From NCBI RefSeq assembly GCF_036924525.1, contig NZ_JAZHRU010000001.1:3315001-3379000 (forward strand): 64,000 bases of DNA, written 5' to 3'. A program made the position numbers and the translations under genes. Below, piece by piece: positions 26,904 to 35,141 of the stretch (within the stretch, counting starts at the first letter, position 1; the number at the start of each line of letters is the position of its first letter). Source of the DNA: Bradyrhizobium sp. AZCC 1719 (lineage in GTDB: Bacteria > Pseudomonadota > Alphaproteobacteria > Rhizobiales > Xanthobacteraceae). The notes under the pieces were generated by a model. It was not told the DNA's origin, did not search any database, and was given only the letters and a program-made list of their open reading frames with translations.

Positions 26904-28327
26904 AGCACCTTGCCCGGATTCATGATGCCGAGCGGGTCGAGCATTGCCTTGATGCCGCGCATCAGTTCGATCGCGACCTTGTCCTTGACGTCGGGCAGTT
27001 CGTCGCGCTTGAGCACGCCGATGCCGTGCTCGGCGGAAATCGATCCGCCCATCCGCAATACGATTTCGAACACCACCTCGTTGACCTCATGCCAGCGCGA
27101 CATGAAATCGGCGGTATTGCCGCCGATCGGCTGGCTGACGTTGTAGTGGATGTTGCCGTCGCCGAGATGGCCGAACGGCACCGGCCGCGAGCCCGGAATG
27201 AGTCTGACCACCGCGGCATTGGCCTCCTCGATGAAGGCGGGCACGGCCGCAACCGGCACCGAGATGTCGTGCTTGATCGAGCCGCCTTCCGGCTTCTGCG
27301 CAGCCGACATCTCATCGCGCAGTTTCCAGAACGCGGCGCGCTGCGAGAGATTCGCCGCGATCACGGCATCATCGACGATGCCTTCCTCCATGCCTTTGGC
27401 GAGGATCGCTTCCAGCGCGTCACGCGCGTCGTCGCGCGACGACGACAATTCCATCAGCACATACCAGGGATGCTTGGTCGAAAGCGGATCGCGGATGTCG
27501 ATGCCGTGACGCAGGCTGAAATCGACGGCGATATCGGCCAGCAATTCGAAGCTGGTCAGGCTGCCGGCGGCCTCATTCTGCGCGATCGACAACAGTTTTA
27601 GCGCCTGCGCCGGCGATTGAAGGCCGACATAGGCGGTTTCCACCGCGTGCGGCTTCGGAAACAGTTTTAACGTCGCCGCGGTGATGATGCCGAGCGTGCC
27701 CTCGGCGCCGATGAAGAGGTTGCGCAAATCGTAGCCGGTGTTGTCCTTCTTCAGTTTGGACAATCCGTTCAGGATCCGGCCATCCGCCAGCACGACTTCG
27801 AGCCCGAGCGCCATCTCGCGCGCCACGCCGTACGCCAGCGCCGCCGTGCCGCCGGCATTCGTCGAGAGATTGCCGCCGATGGTGCAGCTTCCTTCCGCAC
27901 CGAGCGAGAGCGGGAACAGGCGATCGACTTCGGCCGCGCGAGCTTGCGCGATCTGCAGCACCACGCCGGCCTCGCACGTCATGGTGTTCGAGGCGGGATC
28001 GATCTCGCGAATTTTGTCGAGCCGCCGCAGCGAGACGACGACCTCGCCATGATGCGGGGTCTGCCCGCCGACCAGCCCGGTGTTGCCGCCCTGCGGCACC
28101 AGCGCGATTTTGTGTTCGCTGGCGAGCTTGCAGATCGCGGACACTTCTGCCGTCGAGCCCGGCCGCAGCACCAGTGGCGAGCGGCCGTGGAACAGGTCGC
28201 GTTCCTCGGTGACGTAGGGCGCAATATCGGCGGCATCGGTCACCGCATATTTCTCGCCGACGATGGCGCGGAATTTTGCGATCAGCTCGGCGGGAAGCGG
28301 CGGCACGGAACCCTGAACGATATTCAT
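26900..28327 (-). CDS. FAD-linked 2-hydroxyacid dehydrogenase (GlcD/D2HGDH type)
   Basis: The product of about 475 residues has a PCMH-type FAD domain: PLVLRPGSTAEVSAICKLAS, ALVPQGGNTGLVGGQTPHHG, GGNLSTNAGGTAALAYGVAR and FIGAEGTLGIITAATLKLFP. The C-terminal FAD-oxidase domain has VPFGHLGDGNIHYNVSQP and the ending GGSISAEHGIGVLKRDEL. The family oxidises D-lactate, glycolate or D-2-hydroxyglutarate; the pattern is closest to the D-2-hydroxyglutarate group, but this is not settled. ATG 28327 (MNIVQG) is preceded by AAGAGAAG; the in-frame ATG 28342 is the alternative. It overlaps the GNAT gene by four bases. Confidence 0.88.
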   Translation of the reverse strand: MNIVQGSVPPLPAELIAKFRAIVGEKYAVTDAADIAPYVTEERDLFHGRSPLVLRPGSTAEVSAICKLASEHKIALVPQGGNTGLVGGQTPHHGEVVVSLRRLDKIREIDPASNTMTCEAGVVLQIAQARAAEVDRLFPLSLGAEGSCTIGGNLSTNAGGTAALAYGVAREMALGLEVVLADGRILNGLSKLKKDNTGYDLRNLFIGAEGTLGIITAATLKLFPKPHAVETAYVGLQSPAQALKLLSIAQNEAAGSLTSFELLADIAVDFSLRHGIDIRDPLSTKHPWYVLMELSSSRDDARDALEAILAKGMEEGIVDDAVIAANLSQRAAFWKLRDEMSAAQKPEGGSIKHDISVPVAAVPAFIEEANAAVVRLIPGSRPVPFGHLGDGNIHYNVSQPIGGNTADFMSRWHEVNEVVFEIVLRMGGSISAEHGIGVLKRDELPDVKDKVAIELMRGIKAMLDPLGIMNPGKVL

Positions 28328-28352
28328 TTTCTTCTCTTTCATTCCCGACCGT

Positions 28353-29345
28353 TCACTCTCGCCCCACCGCTGCGCGGCGCAGCCGGTCGTTGATGGCTTC
28401 GCCCAATCCTTCGTTCGGAATCGGCATCACCGCGATCGTGTGCGCGCCCTTGGCGTCGAGCGCGCGAAGATGGCCGAACAAATTGGCGGCGGCCTCGTCG
28501 AGATCGCCGCGCTCCGACAGATTCATCACGCTCGAGGCGGCGTCAATTCCCGAAATTGCTCCGAGGCCGAACGCGAGCAATGCTTCGCCCGGCTCGAGCG
28601 CGACCGCATCGAGCCGCACACGCGCGCGCGGTGCATAGTGCGAGGCCAGCATGCCCGGCGCCAGCGGCTGCCCGTTGCCGCTCTCAGTATCCGCCGGCGG
28701 CTGCACCAGCGCGCGGCCCAGCACGCGCTCGATCTCGGCGCGCGGCAGGCCGCCGGGGCGCAGCAGCATCGGCGCGTCAAAGCAGCCGACGATGGTCGAT
28801 TCGACGCCGACCTCGACCGCGCCGCCATCGACGATCAGGTCGATCCGCCCCGCGAGGTCGCTCTGCACATGGGCTGCGGTAGTCGGCGAGACGTGGCCCG
28901 AGATGTTCGCGGATGGCGCCACAACGGGGCCGCCGAACTCACGCAGGATATCGCGCGCGATCCTGTGGGCCGGAATGCGGACCGCGACCGTGTCGAGGCC
29001 GGCGGTGGCGAGATCGGCGACTGCGCAAGCTTCCGTCTTCGGCAGCACCAGCGTCAGCGGGCCGGGCCAGAACGCTTCGGCCAGCGCCGTCGCAGCCGCG
29101 TCAAACCGGGCGATCTGCCGCGCGGCGGCGACATCGCCGACATGGGCGATCAGCGGGTTGAACGCCGGCCGGCCCTTGGCCTGGTAGAGGCGGGCGATCG
29201 CGGCCGGATTGGTGGCATCGGCGCCGAGGCCGTAGACCGTCTCGGTCGGGAACGCCACTAGCCCGCCTTCTGAAAGGGCGCGCGCGGCAGCCGCCACGGC
29301 GGCCTCGCCGGCGGGCAAAATCTGGGTTTTCAGGCCAACATTCAC
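28353..29345 (-). CDS. L-threonylcarbamoyladenylate synthase (Sua5/YrdC type)
   Basis: The 330-residue enzyme makes threonylcarbamoyl-AMP for the t6A modification of tRNAs. The YrdC domain shows GGLVAFPTETVYGLGADATN, YQAKGRPAFNPLIAHV, WPGPLTLVLPK, TVAVRIPAH and VAPSANISGHVSPT. The extra C-terminal Sua5 domain starts after GVESTIVGCFDAPMLLRPGG, so it is the long Sua5 form (tsaC2/ywlC type). I start at GTG 29345 with AAGGA upstream. The same frame runs on to 29492, but that extension is antisense to the tRNA-Pro gene and is not real. It is first in the four-gene reverse operon. Confidence 0.93.
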   Translation of the reverse strand: MNVGLKTQILPAGEAAVAAAARALSEGGLVAFPTETVYGLGADATNPAAIARLYQAKGRPAFNPLIAHVGDVAAARQIARFDAAATALAEAFWPGPLTLVLPKTEACAVADLATAGLDTVAVRIPAHRIARDILREFGGPVVAPSANISGHVSPTTAAHVQSDLAGRIDLIVDGGAVEVGVESTIVGCFDAPMLLRPGGLPRAEIERVLGRALVQPPADTESGNGQPLAPGMLASHYAPRARVRLDAVALEPGEALLAFGLGAISGIDAASSVMNLSERGDLDEAAANLFGHLRALDAKGAHTIAVMPIPNEGLGEAINDRLRRAAVGRE

Positions 29346-29414
29346 TGTGATTAATTTCCTTAATTCGGCTGCTTGCGGTCGCCGAAACCCAAGGCTATAA
29401 GCCGCGTTCCAAGT

Positions 29415-29491
29415 CGGAGTGTGGCTCAGCCCGGTAGAGCACTGCGTTCGGGACGCAGGGGTCGCAGGTTCGAATCCTGCCACTCCGACCA
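29415..29491 (+). tRNA. tRNA-Pro (anticodon CGG)
   Basis: A full 77-base cloverleaf: acceptor arms CGGAGTG and CACTCCG, D arm GCTCAGCCCGGTAGAGC, anticodon arm CTGCG-TTCGGGA-CGCAG with anticodon CGG, T arm GCAGG-TTCGAAT-CCTGC, and an encoded ACCA 3' end. It marks the junction between core genes and the NRPS region. Confidence 0.97.
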
Positions 29492-29943
29492 ATTACTTAT
29501 GCCAAATATTCTTGTCTTGCCGTTCATTTTTCAGGGCTTTTTCTGATTGCTGGCGGTTCCCGAGTCAACCGCCGATTCCCCTTCCAAAGCCGAGCATAGA
29601 TATGCGTTCCCGCGGCGCATGGCGTCCGGGGCTTGCCAGCCTCACCCTCGAAAAGGAGGGTGCAGGGAATGCCGGGTGCCGGCTCGCACCCGCGGTCTCG
29701 TGTGCAAGTAGCGCAAAGAGATGCGCACACGAGCATACAGGTACAGCCGAAGCATTCCGGCATTCCCTGCGCAATGGTTTGACGGCTTATGCTGCGCTCC
29801 CCGGAGACGAATTCCTTTGCCTCCGTCACTGCAGGCGGATCGAGTCGTTTGGAACATCTCGAAAGGGCGATTGAATCAGATTGCGCACGATCGACGAATT
29901 TTTCAACGTCCGCCATATCGTCTCACGAACCCGGGGATAGCTC
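29492..29943. other. Intergenic junction between tRNA-Pro and the NRPS region
   Basis: This 452-base stretch has no credible gene. Its middle (29662-29770) is a structured repeat annotated separately, and the CGCTCCCCGGAGACGAATTC segment after it is a sequence I associate with dispersed Bradyrhizobium repeats. There is no integrase and no second copy of the tRNA 3' end in view. The last 100 bases should carry the promoter of the M20 gene, but no clear boxes are seen. Confidence 0.5.
29662..29770. repeat. Nested inverted repeat downstream of tRNA-Pro
   Basis: The outer arms GCAGGGAATGCCGG (29662-29675) and CCGGCATTCCCTGC (29757-29770) match perfectly. Inner arms CTCGTGTGC (29697-29705) and GCACACGAG (29725-29733) form a second stem. 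Together they can fold into a long two-level hairpin. It is non-coding. Confidence 0.8.
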
Positions 29944-31092
29944 GTGTCCTTGCTCGAACAGGATCTGGCCGAACTGGTTGCCTGGCGTCGCCAACTGCAC
30001 CGCAGGCCGGAATTGTCGGGGCAGGAGAAGGAGACGGCGCAAACCGTACAGGCGTTTCTGCGGGCAGCCGGGGCCGACAAGATCATTACCAAATTGGGCG
30101 GGCATGGCGTGGCCGGGATCTATCAAGGGGGTGCGCCGGGCCCGACGATCATGCTTCGGGCCGAACTGGACGGACTGCCGATTCAAGAGACATCCGTGAT
30201 TCCGCATCGGTCGGAGGTGCCGGGAAAAGCGCATCTCTGTGGCCATGACGGTCACATGACGATCCTCGCAGCCGTGGCGCGCGATCTCTGCCGAACGCGT
30301 CCGCGCTGTGGGCGGGCCGTGTTGCTGTTCCAACCCGCTGAAGAGGACGGATCGGGCGCGGCTTCCGTGCTTGCCGACAAAAAATTTCAGCAGGTCCAGC
30401 CGGACTTCGTGTTTTCCTTGCACAATCTGCCCGGCCTTGCGCTGGGCGAAGTCGCCATCGCAGAAGGCCTGGTCAATTGCGCCTCGCGCGGCATGCAGAT
30501 CGCATTGTTCGGCCGAACGGCGCACGCGTCGAATCCGGAACTCGGCGTTTCGCCGCAACGAGCCATGGTCCGGCTGCTGAACGAAATCCCTGCGCTGGGA
30601 CAGGGCGGCGAGCTCACCAGCGAATTCTCGATGGTCACGGTCACCCACGCGCGGCTGGGCGAGCCGGCGTTTGGCATCTCGCCGGGGCATGCCGAGCTTT
30701 GGTTGACGCTGAGAACGCTGACGGACGCAAAGATGGAGAGCATCCGCTTGCAGGCTGAGAATTTGATTCGGCGCGTTGCGGAAGACGAGCGGCTGAAAGT
30801 GGAGATCGCCTATCGCGACGTCTTCGCTCACTGCATGAACGCGCCGGAGGCCGTCATTCATCTGAAGAGCGCGCTTGATGCCGAAGGGATCGCGCACTCC
30901 ACGCGGGGCCTGCCGCTGCGCGGCTCCGAGGATTTCGGCCTGTTCAACCGGGAAGCGAAGTCTGCGATGTTTTTCCTGGGCGCAGGTGTTGATTATGCCG
31001 GCCTGCATGCGCCGGACTATGATTTTCCGGACGAGCTGATCGAGGTCGGATCGCGGGTCTTCATCCGCGCGTTGCGCAATCTGCTGGATTGA
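29944..31092 (+). CDS. M20 family metallo-amidohydrolase (aminoacylase/carboxypeptidase type)
   Basis: The 382-residue protein follows the M20D pattern. It has LHRRPELSGQEKETAQ, the metal site LCGHDGHM (Cys99, His101, His104), FQPAEEDGSGA (Glu133/134), SLHNLPG, the dimerisation-domain GRTAHASNPELGVSP, and C-terminal GSEDFGLF with LHAPDYDFPDE. Relatives cleave N-acyl amino acids, hippurate or conjugated peptides. It is the first gene after tRNA-Pro and lies just before the iron-regulated receptor. A job in trimming or recycling the acyl peptide is possible but unproven. The start is GTG 29944. It may be unrelated to the siderophore genes, since the promoter region with the iron boxes lies after it. 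Confidence 0.87.
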   Translation: MSLLEQDLAELVAWRRQLHRRPELSGQEKETAQTVQAFLRAAGADKIITKLGGHGVAGIYQGGAPGPTIMLRAELDGLPIQETSVIPHRSEVPGKAHLCGHDGHMTILAAVARDLCRTRPRCGRAVLLFQPAEEDGSGAASVLADKKFQQVQPDFVFSLHNLPGLALGEVAIAEGLVNCASRGMQIALFGRTAHASNPELGVSPQRAMVRLLNEIPALGQGGELTSEFSMVTVTHARLGEPAFGISPGHAELWLTLRTLTDAKMESIRLQAENLIRRVAEDERLKVEIAYRDVFAHCMNAPEAVIHLKSALDAEGIAHSTRGLPLRGSEDFGLFNREAKSAMFFLGAGVDYAGLHAPDYDFPDELIEVGSRVFIRALRNLLD

Positions 31093-31183
31093 TGCGGCGC
31101 GAATCAATTTCCTGATATCGCTGCACAACAAAGCATCACGACTCGGCCGACCGCTTCATTCGACTTCGCGTTCACCTCACAAA

Positions 31184-31227
31184 TTTAGAACGCTTAAAAA
31201 TTTCACACGATTTAGAACAATTCGAAG
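31184..31227 (+). promoter_or_regulatory. Two tandem ICE/Irr-box-like iron operators
   Basis: TTTAGAACGCTTAAAAA (31184-31200) and TTTAGAACAATTCGAAG (31211-31227) each match the rhizobial iron control element TTTAGAA-N3-TTCTAAA, with a perfect left half and five of seven in the right half. They lie about 140-180 bases upstream of the TonB receptor ATG. Irr binding is an inference from the motif. A weaker GTTAGAA half-site is at 31322-31328. Confidence 0.65.
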
Positions 31228-31366
31228 AGGGTGAGGTGTTGCCTCATCGCAACTAACGCAATCCGTTATGTGCACGCTTCGTTACCTTAGATGGCTTCTA
31301 CTCGCCGTTTGCACCTCAGAAGTTAGAACGAGCCGGAACCTGCTTGTGGGCTTTTGAGGTGGAAGT

Positions 31367-33754
31367 ATGACGCATCGTGTCGCTGCCAGAAATGTTATGC
31401 GCGCTGTTTCGCTGGGAGCGGTGAGCTATCTTGCGCTCTCTCTGGATGTTGCCGGCGGCTCGAGCGCATTCGCGCAGAATTTGCCGCCCGTCACCGTCGA
31501 TGCTCCAACCCAGCAACGCGCGCGGCCCGCCCCAGCACGGAGAACGCAAACGTCCACGTCGCGCGTGCAACGGCGCGTCGCTGCGCCGGCGCCGCGTCGG
31601 GCGGAGCCGGTTCCGTATGTGACGCCTTCGACCGGAACTGTCGGGGCGCTGCCCGCGCCCTATGCTGGCGGACAGGTGGCGAGCGGCGGAAGCCTCGGCC
31701 TCTTGGGCAACCGCAGCGTGATGGATATGCCCTTCAACCAGACCAACTACACGGCGCAACTGATTGAGAATCAACAGGCGCGCACGATCCGCGACGTGCT
31801 GGCGAACGATCCCTCGGTTCGTGTCGTTCAGCCGGCGGGTGGTGGCTCTGACGGCGTCTTTATCCGCGGTTTCTACTATGACAGCGGAGATTTCGCGTTG
31901 AACGGCCTGTACGGCATCGCGCCGTACTACTCCATCAAAGCAAACTTCATCGAGCGCGTCGAAGTTTTGAAAGGCCCGAGCGCGTTGCTCAATGGTATGA
32001 CGACTGGCGGTACCGGTGTTGCGAGTGGCGGCGCGGTTGGCGGCAGCATCAATCTCATCACGAAGCACGCTCCCGACATCGATATTACGCGATTGACGGC
32101 AGGTTACGTTTCGAGGTCCCAGTTCGGCGGGAATATCGACGTCAGCAGGCGCTATGGCGACCATAAGGAGTGGGGTGTTCGGCTGAACAGCGGCTACTCG
32201 AACGGCGGTACGCCCTTTAACCGGCAGACCGACGAGTTCGGCAACGTCGCCCTGGGTCTTGACTATCGAGGCGAGAACGCGCGCGTCGCGGTAGATATCG
32301 GCTATCAGGCCGACAATTTGACTCCGCCCTTGCGCTTCTTCTCGCTTCCTACGGTTGTTTCTCCGGCTCTTCGCATTCCACCGCCGCCGAAGCCGGGACT
32401 CAATCCCCAGGTGCCATGGGCGTATTATGCGCCGACGGATTTCTTCACGACCGTGAGGGGCGAGGTTGATGTCACCGACTGGTTAACCGCCTATGCGGCC
32501 TTTGGTTATCACGACAGCAATATCAACTATGCCTATCCTTCGCCCAACATCTCAAATGCCGCGCCAGGCGCCATATCGTCTCCGCCGGGGGCATTCCAGT
32601 TGGGAGGCCTGTGGTCACGACCGTTTACAGGCGCAGAGACGTTTGAGACGTTTGCGGGCGAGGTGGGCCTTCGTGGAAATGTGGATACCGGCCCAATTAA
32701 CCACGCGTTCAGCGTCAACTACGCCGCCAACGACAGAACCTATAACCAGCAGGCTCGTACACGCTCGAATAACCCTCTTGCCGACATCATCTTCTGGAAC
32801 CTGTACACCGAGCCGACCAATATTCCGAAACCTAGCTTCACGACATTGTCTGCAAACATGAACACCCGTGTGAATTTGCAGAGCGTGGGTATTGCCGATA
32901 CCATGTCTTTGCTGAACAAGCGCGTTCAGTTCACGGTCGGTGTTCGCAATCAAACGGCGGGAAGCGAGGTCAACAATCTGCTGACGCCGGGCCTGAGCAG
33001 GCCTTTCCAGGACACCTCCGTCTGGACCCCGGCCTACGCTCTCGTCGTCAAGCCGGTTGAGAATATCTCGCTGTATGCCAACTATATCGAAGGGCTCCAG
33101 ACGCCGGTAGTTGTCACCGGTAATTTCTTGAACGTGGGAACGGTATTTCCACCCAGTAAAACCACGCAGGCCGAAACCGGTGTGAAGATCGATACCGGCC
33201 GCTTCACCACGACTGTGAGCTTGTTCGAGATCGAGCAGCCGAGCGTTATCGCGGTGCCGGGATTCCCCCAGGCTTCCCAGCAGCTCAATGGCAGGCAGCG
33301 TAACCGCGGCGTGGAACTCAACGTGTTCGGCGAGATCACGCCGTCGATTCGGTTGCTCGGTGGTGTGGCGTTGATCGACGGCAGACAGGTCAATACGCCC
33401 AACGGAGCCACCGACGGAAGGGCCGCGATAGGCGTTCCGGCGGTCACCGCCAACATTACGGCAGAGTGGGATACGCCCTTCATGCGTGACATGACGTTCT
33501 GGGGAAGAGTGATCTATACCGGTTCGCAGTACGCCAACGTCACGAACACATTGTCATTGCCGGAATGGACGAGGGTCGATATCGGTGCCCGATACACGGT
33601 CACGTCGCCCTGGAACGGCAAACCGATCGTAATTCGTGCCAGTGTCGAGAACGTCTTCAACGAGGCCTATTGGGCGTCGGCCTACTCCACCACCGGCGTG
33701 ATCACGCTCGCCGCGCCTCGGACCTATCTCCTGTCGACGACATTCAACTTCTGA
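31367..33754 (+). CDS. TonB-dependent siderophore receptor
   Basis: The 795-residue outer-membrane receptor starts with a signal peptide ending near residue 36 (SSAFAQN). A TonB-box-like LPPVTVDAP follows, then a Pro/Arg-rich linker of about 60 residues. The plug domain reads ENQQARTIRDVLANDPSVRV, GVFIRGFYYDSGDFALNG, ERVEVLKGPSALLNGM and GGAVGGSINLITKHA. The 22-strand barrel ends in the typical aromatic C terminus YLLSTTFNF, after NVFNEAYWASAY. The FhuA/FpvA-like TIGR01783 layout fits ferric siderophore uptake. There is no N-terminal signalling (STN) domain, so FecR/sigma signalling is unlikely. Tandem Irr-like boxes upstream and a terminator downstream make it a single iron-controlled unit. 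GAGGTGGAAG precedes the ATG. Confidence 0.93.
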   Translation: MTHRVAARNVMRAVSLGAVSYLALSLDVAGGSSAFAQNLPPVTVDAPTQQRARPAPARRTQTSTSRVQRRVAAPAPRRAEPVPYVTPSTGTVGALPAPYAGGQVASGGSLGLLGNRSVMDMPFNQTNYTAQLIENQQARTIRDVLANDPSVRVVQPAGGGSDGVFIRGFYYDSGDFALNGLYGIAPYYSIKANFIERVEVLKGPSALLNGMTTGGTGVASGGAVGGSINLITKHAPDIDITRLTAGYVSRSQFGGNIDVSRRYGDHKEWGVRLNSGYSNGGTPFNRQTDEFGNVALGLDYRGENARVAVDIGYQADNLTPPLRFFSLPTVVSPALRIPPPPKPGLNPQVPWAYYAPTDFFTTVRGEVDVTDWLTAYAAFGYHDSNINYAYPSPNISNAAPGAISSPPGAFQLGGLWSRPFTGAETFETFAGEVGLRGNVDTGPINHAFSVNYAANDRTYNQQARTRSNNPLADIIFWNLYTEPTNIPKPSFTTLSANMNTRVNLQSVGIADTMSLLNKRVQFTVGVRNQTAGSEVNNLLTPGLSRPFQDTSVWTPAYALVVKPVENISLYANYIEGLQTPVVVTGNFLNVGTVFPPSKTTQAETGVKIDTGRFTTTVSLFEIEQPSVIAVPGFPQASQQLNGRQRNRGVELNVFGEITPSIRLLGGVALIDGRQVNTPNGATDGRAAIGVPAVTANITAEWDTPFMRDMTFWGRVIYTGSQYANVTNTLSLPEWTRVDIGARYTVTSPWNGKPIVIRASVENVFNEAYWASAYSTTGVITLAAPRTYLLSTTFNF

Positions 33755-33787
33755 ACGCTGCGCCGTTCTCATCACATGGACTTCAAA

Positions 33788-33821
33788 CCGCCGCGGATCT
33801 CATCCGCGGCGGCATTTCTTT
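33788..33821 (+). terminator. Rho-independent terminator of the receptor gene
   Basis: A perfect 11-bp stem CCGCCGCGGAT / ATCCGCGGCGG with loop CTC is followed by the T-rich CATTTCTTT. It begins 33 bases after the receptor stop, which separates this gene from the NRPS operon. Confidence 0.85.
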
Positions 33822-34135
33822 GATCTGATGGCGTCGCAAAACTGACTCATCGTAATTGATGACAATGCGATGAAAATCGTCGCGCGCTGGATGTGCGATT
33901 TCGAAAATCAAAAAGGTTCCCGTCTGGCGAGTTAGAATTGCAAGAAACTGCGCGTCGCATTGCCAATCAGTCACTTGTCATGAGTCCGGCCTCGCAAGCG
34001 CGGAGGTTGCATCGTGTCACGCCATCGCCAACTTGGAGCTATTAAAAACTTCGTCGTCGATATTGCTTTGACCCTCATTTGCTTCTGACCTAGTCAACAC
34101 GCCATTGCTTTCGTTTTCTGAAGAGGGACCGAACC
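33822..34135. promoter_or_regulatory. Upstream region of the mbtH-NRPS operon
   Basis: This stretch of about 310 bases is AT-richer than its surroundings and must carry the promoter of the long operon, because the receptor terminator lies just upstream. I see a GTTAGAA half-site near 33930-33937 but no full ICE palindrome, and a TTGACC word near 34067 that could be a -35 box without a convincing -10. AGAGGGA serves as ribosome site for mbtH. Regulation is therefore unresolved. Confidence 0.45.
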
Positions 34136-34363
34136 ATGATGGTGTTCGACAGAGACGACGTCACCTTCACCGTCGTTATCAATCACGAAGAGCAATACTC
34201 CATCTGGCCGACATTCAAGGATATTCCGAACGGCTGGAAAGCAGTGGGCAAGACGGGCAGCAAGAAGGAATGCCTTGAACACATCGAGCAGGTGTGGACC
34301 GACATGCGCCCGCTGGGCTTGCGCAAATTCATGGACGAGACGGCGCCGCAGAAGTCGGCTTAA
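34136..34363 (+). CDS. mbtH: MbtH-like protein
   Basis: The 75-residue protein has the full MbtH signature: [40 protein letters not shown] and [16 protein letters not shown], with the conserved tryptophans. MbtH proteins bind NRPS adenylation domains and are needed for their folding or activity. The gene leads the NRPS operon, and AGAGGGA seven bases upstream gives a strong ribosome site. An in-frame second ATG at 34139 is an alternative start. The thioesterase gene follows after 22 bases. Confidence 0.96.
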   Translation: MMVFDRDDVTFTVVINHEEQYSIWPTFKDIPNGWKAVGKTGSKKECLEHIEQVWTDMRPLGLRKFMDETAPQKSA

Positions 34364-34385
34364 GCCAACGGAGCCTTGTCTTCCG

Positions 34386-35141
34386 ATGCGGCTTCTTTGT
34401 CTGCCTTACTCCGGCGGCAGCGCCATGTTTTATGCGCGGTGGCGCAGGCTGCTGCCGTCATGGATCGATGTCCGACCGGTGGAGTGGCCCGGGCGCGGCG
34501 CGCGCATGGACGAGCCGCTGGCGACCGACCCCCACGCGCTTGCATGGCAGCTCGCTGCAGAACTTCACGCGCAGCTTGATGCGCCCTATGCACTGTTCGG
34601 GCATAGCCTCGGCGCGCTGATTGCGTTCGAACTCGCGCATTTCCTGCGTGATCGCGGCGCGCCTGCGCCGGCTATTCTCTTTGCCTCGGGCGCCGAGGCG
34701 CCGGCCGTTCGAGACGGCAGCAAATGGCGCCTGCCATTGAGCGACGAGGCGTTGCTGAAGGAGCTTCGCGATCTGCAGGGCACGCCGGATGAGGCGCTGT
34801 CGAATGCCGAGCTGATGCGATCGGCATTGCCGGTGCTCCGCGCCGACTTTCTGATGTGCGGCGCCTATGTCTATCGGCGGCGGCATCCGTTGTCGTGTCG
34901 CGTGCACGTCTTCGGCGGCGCCGACGACGAGACCAGCCGCGAATCGCTACAAGCCTGGCGGCAGGAAACGTCGGCGGAATTCGCGCTCGACATGCTGCCG
35001 GGCCATCACTTCTTCATTCACACGCAGCAAGCCGAACTGCTCGGCCTGATCGGATCGGCCCTGGCCCGGCGATCGGGGCGATCGATTGGTTCGCATCGGA
35101 GCGAGGATCATGAGCGTATTCTCCGTCCAGCCACTCATTGA
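34386..35141 (+). CDS. Type II thioesterase of the NRPS operon
   Basis: The 251-residue alpha/beta hydrolase begins MRLLCLPYSGGSAMFYARWR and contains VEWPGRGARMDEP, then GHSLGALIAFELA with nucleophile Ser74, an acidic residue in FGGADDE, and the catalytic histidine region LPGHHFFIH. This is the RifR/GrsT family, which hydrolyses wrongly primed or stalled thioesters from carrier proteins and is not the product-releasing domain. I start at ATG 34386; the frame is open further upstream through mbtH. Its 3' end overlaps the hydroxylase gene by 32 bases, so the C-terminal tail is partly shared coding DNA. Confidence 0.92.
   Translation: MRLLCLPYSGGSAMFYARWRRLLPSWIDVRPVEWPGRGARMDEPLATDPHALAWQLAAELHAQLDAPYALFGHSLGALIAFELAHFLRDRGAPAPAILFASGAEAPAVRDGSKWRLPLSDEALLKELRDLQGTPDEALSNAELMRSALPVLRADFLMCGAYVYRRRHPLSCRVHVFGGADDETSRESLQAWRQETSAEFALDMLPGHHFFIHTQQAELLGLIGSALARRSGRSIGSHRSEDHERILRPATH

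Noticed and set aside
29346..29492. N-terminal extension of the threonylcarbamoyladenylate synthase frame (starting [16 protein letters not shown])
   Set aside because: It is the antisense reading of the tRNA-Pro gene, a known annotation artefact; the family domain and a ribosome site support GTG 29345.
29492..29943. Integrated phage or insertion sequence next to the tRNA
   Set aside because: No integrase, transposase or terminal direct repeat is present; only a folded non-coding repeat is seen.
31322..31338. Third ICE box before the receptor (GTTAGAACGAGCCGGAA)
   Set aside because: Only the left half resembles the element; the right half does not match.
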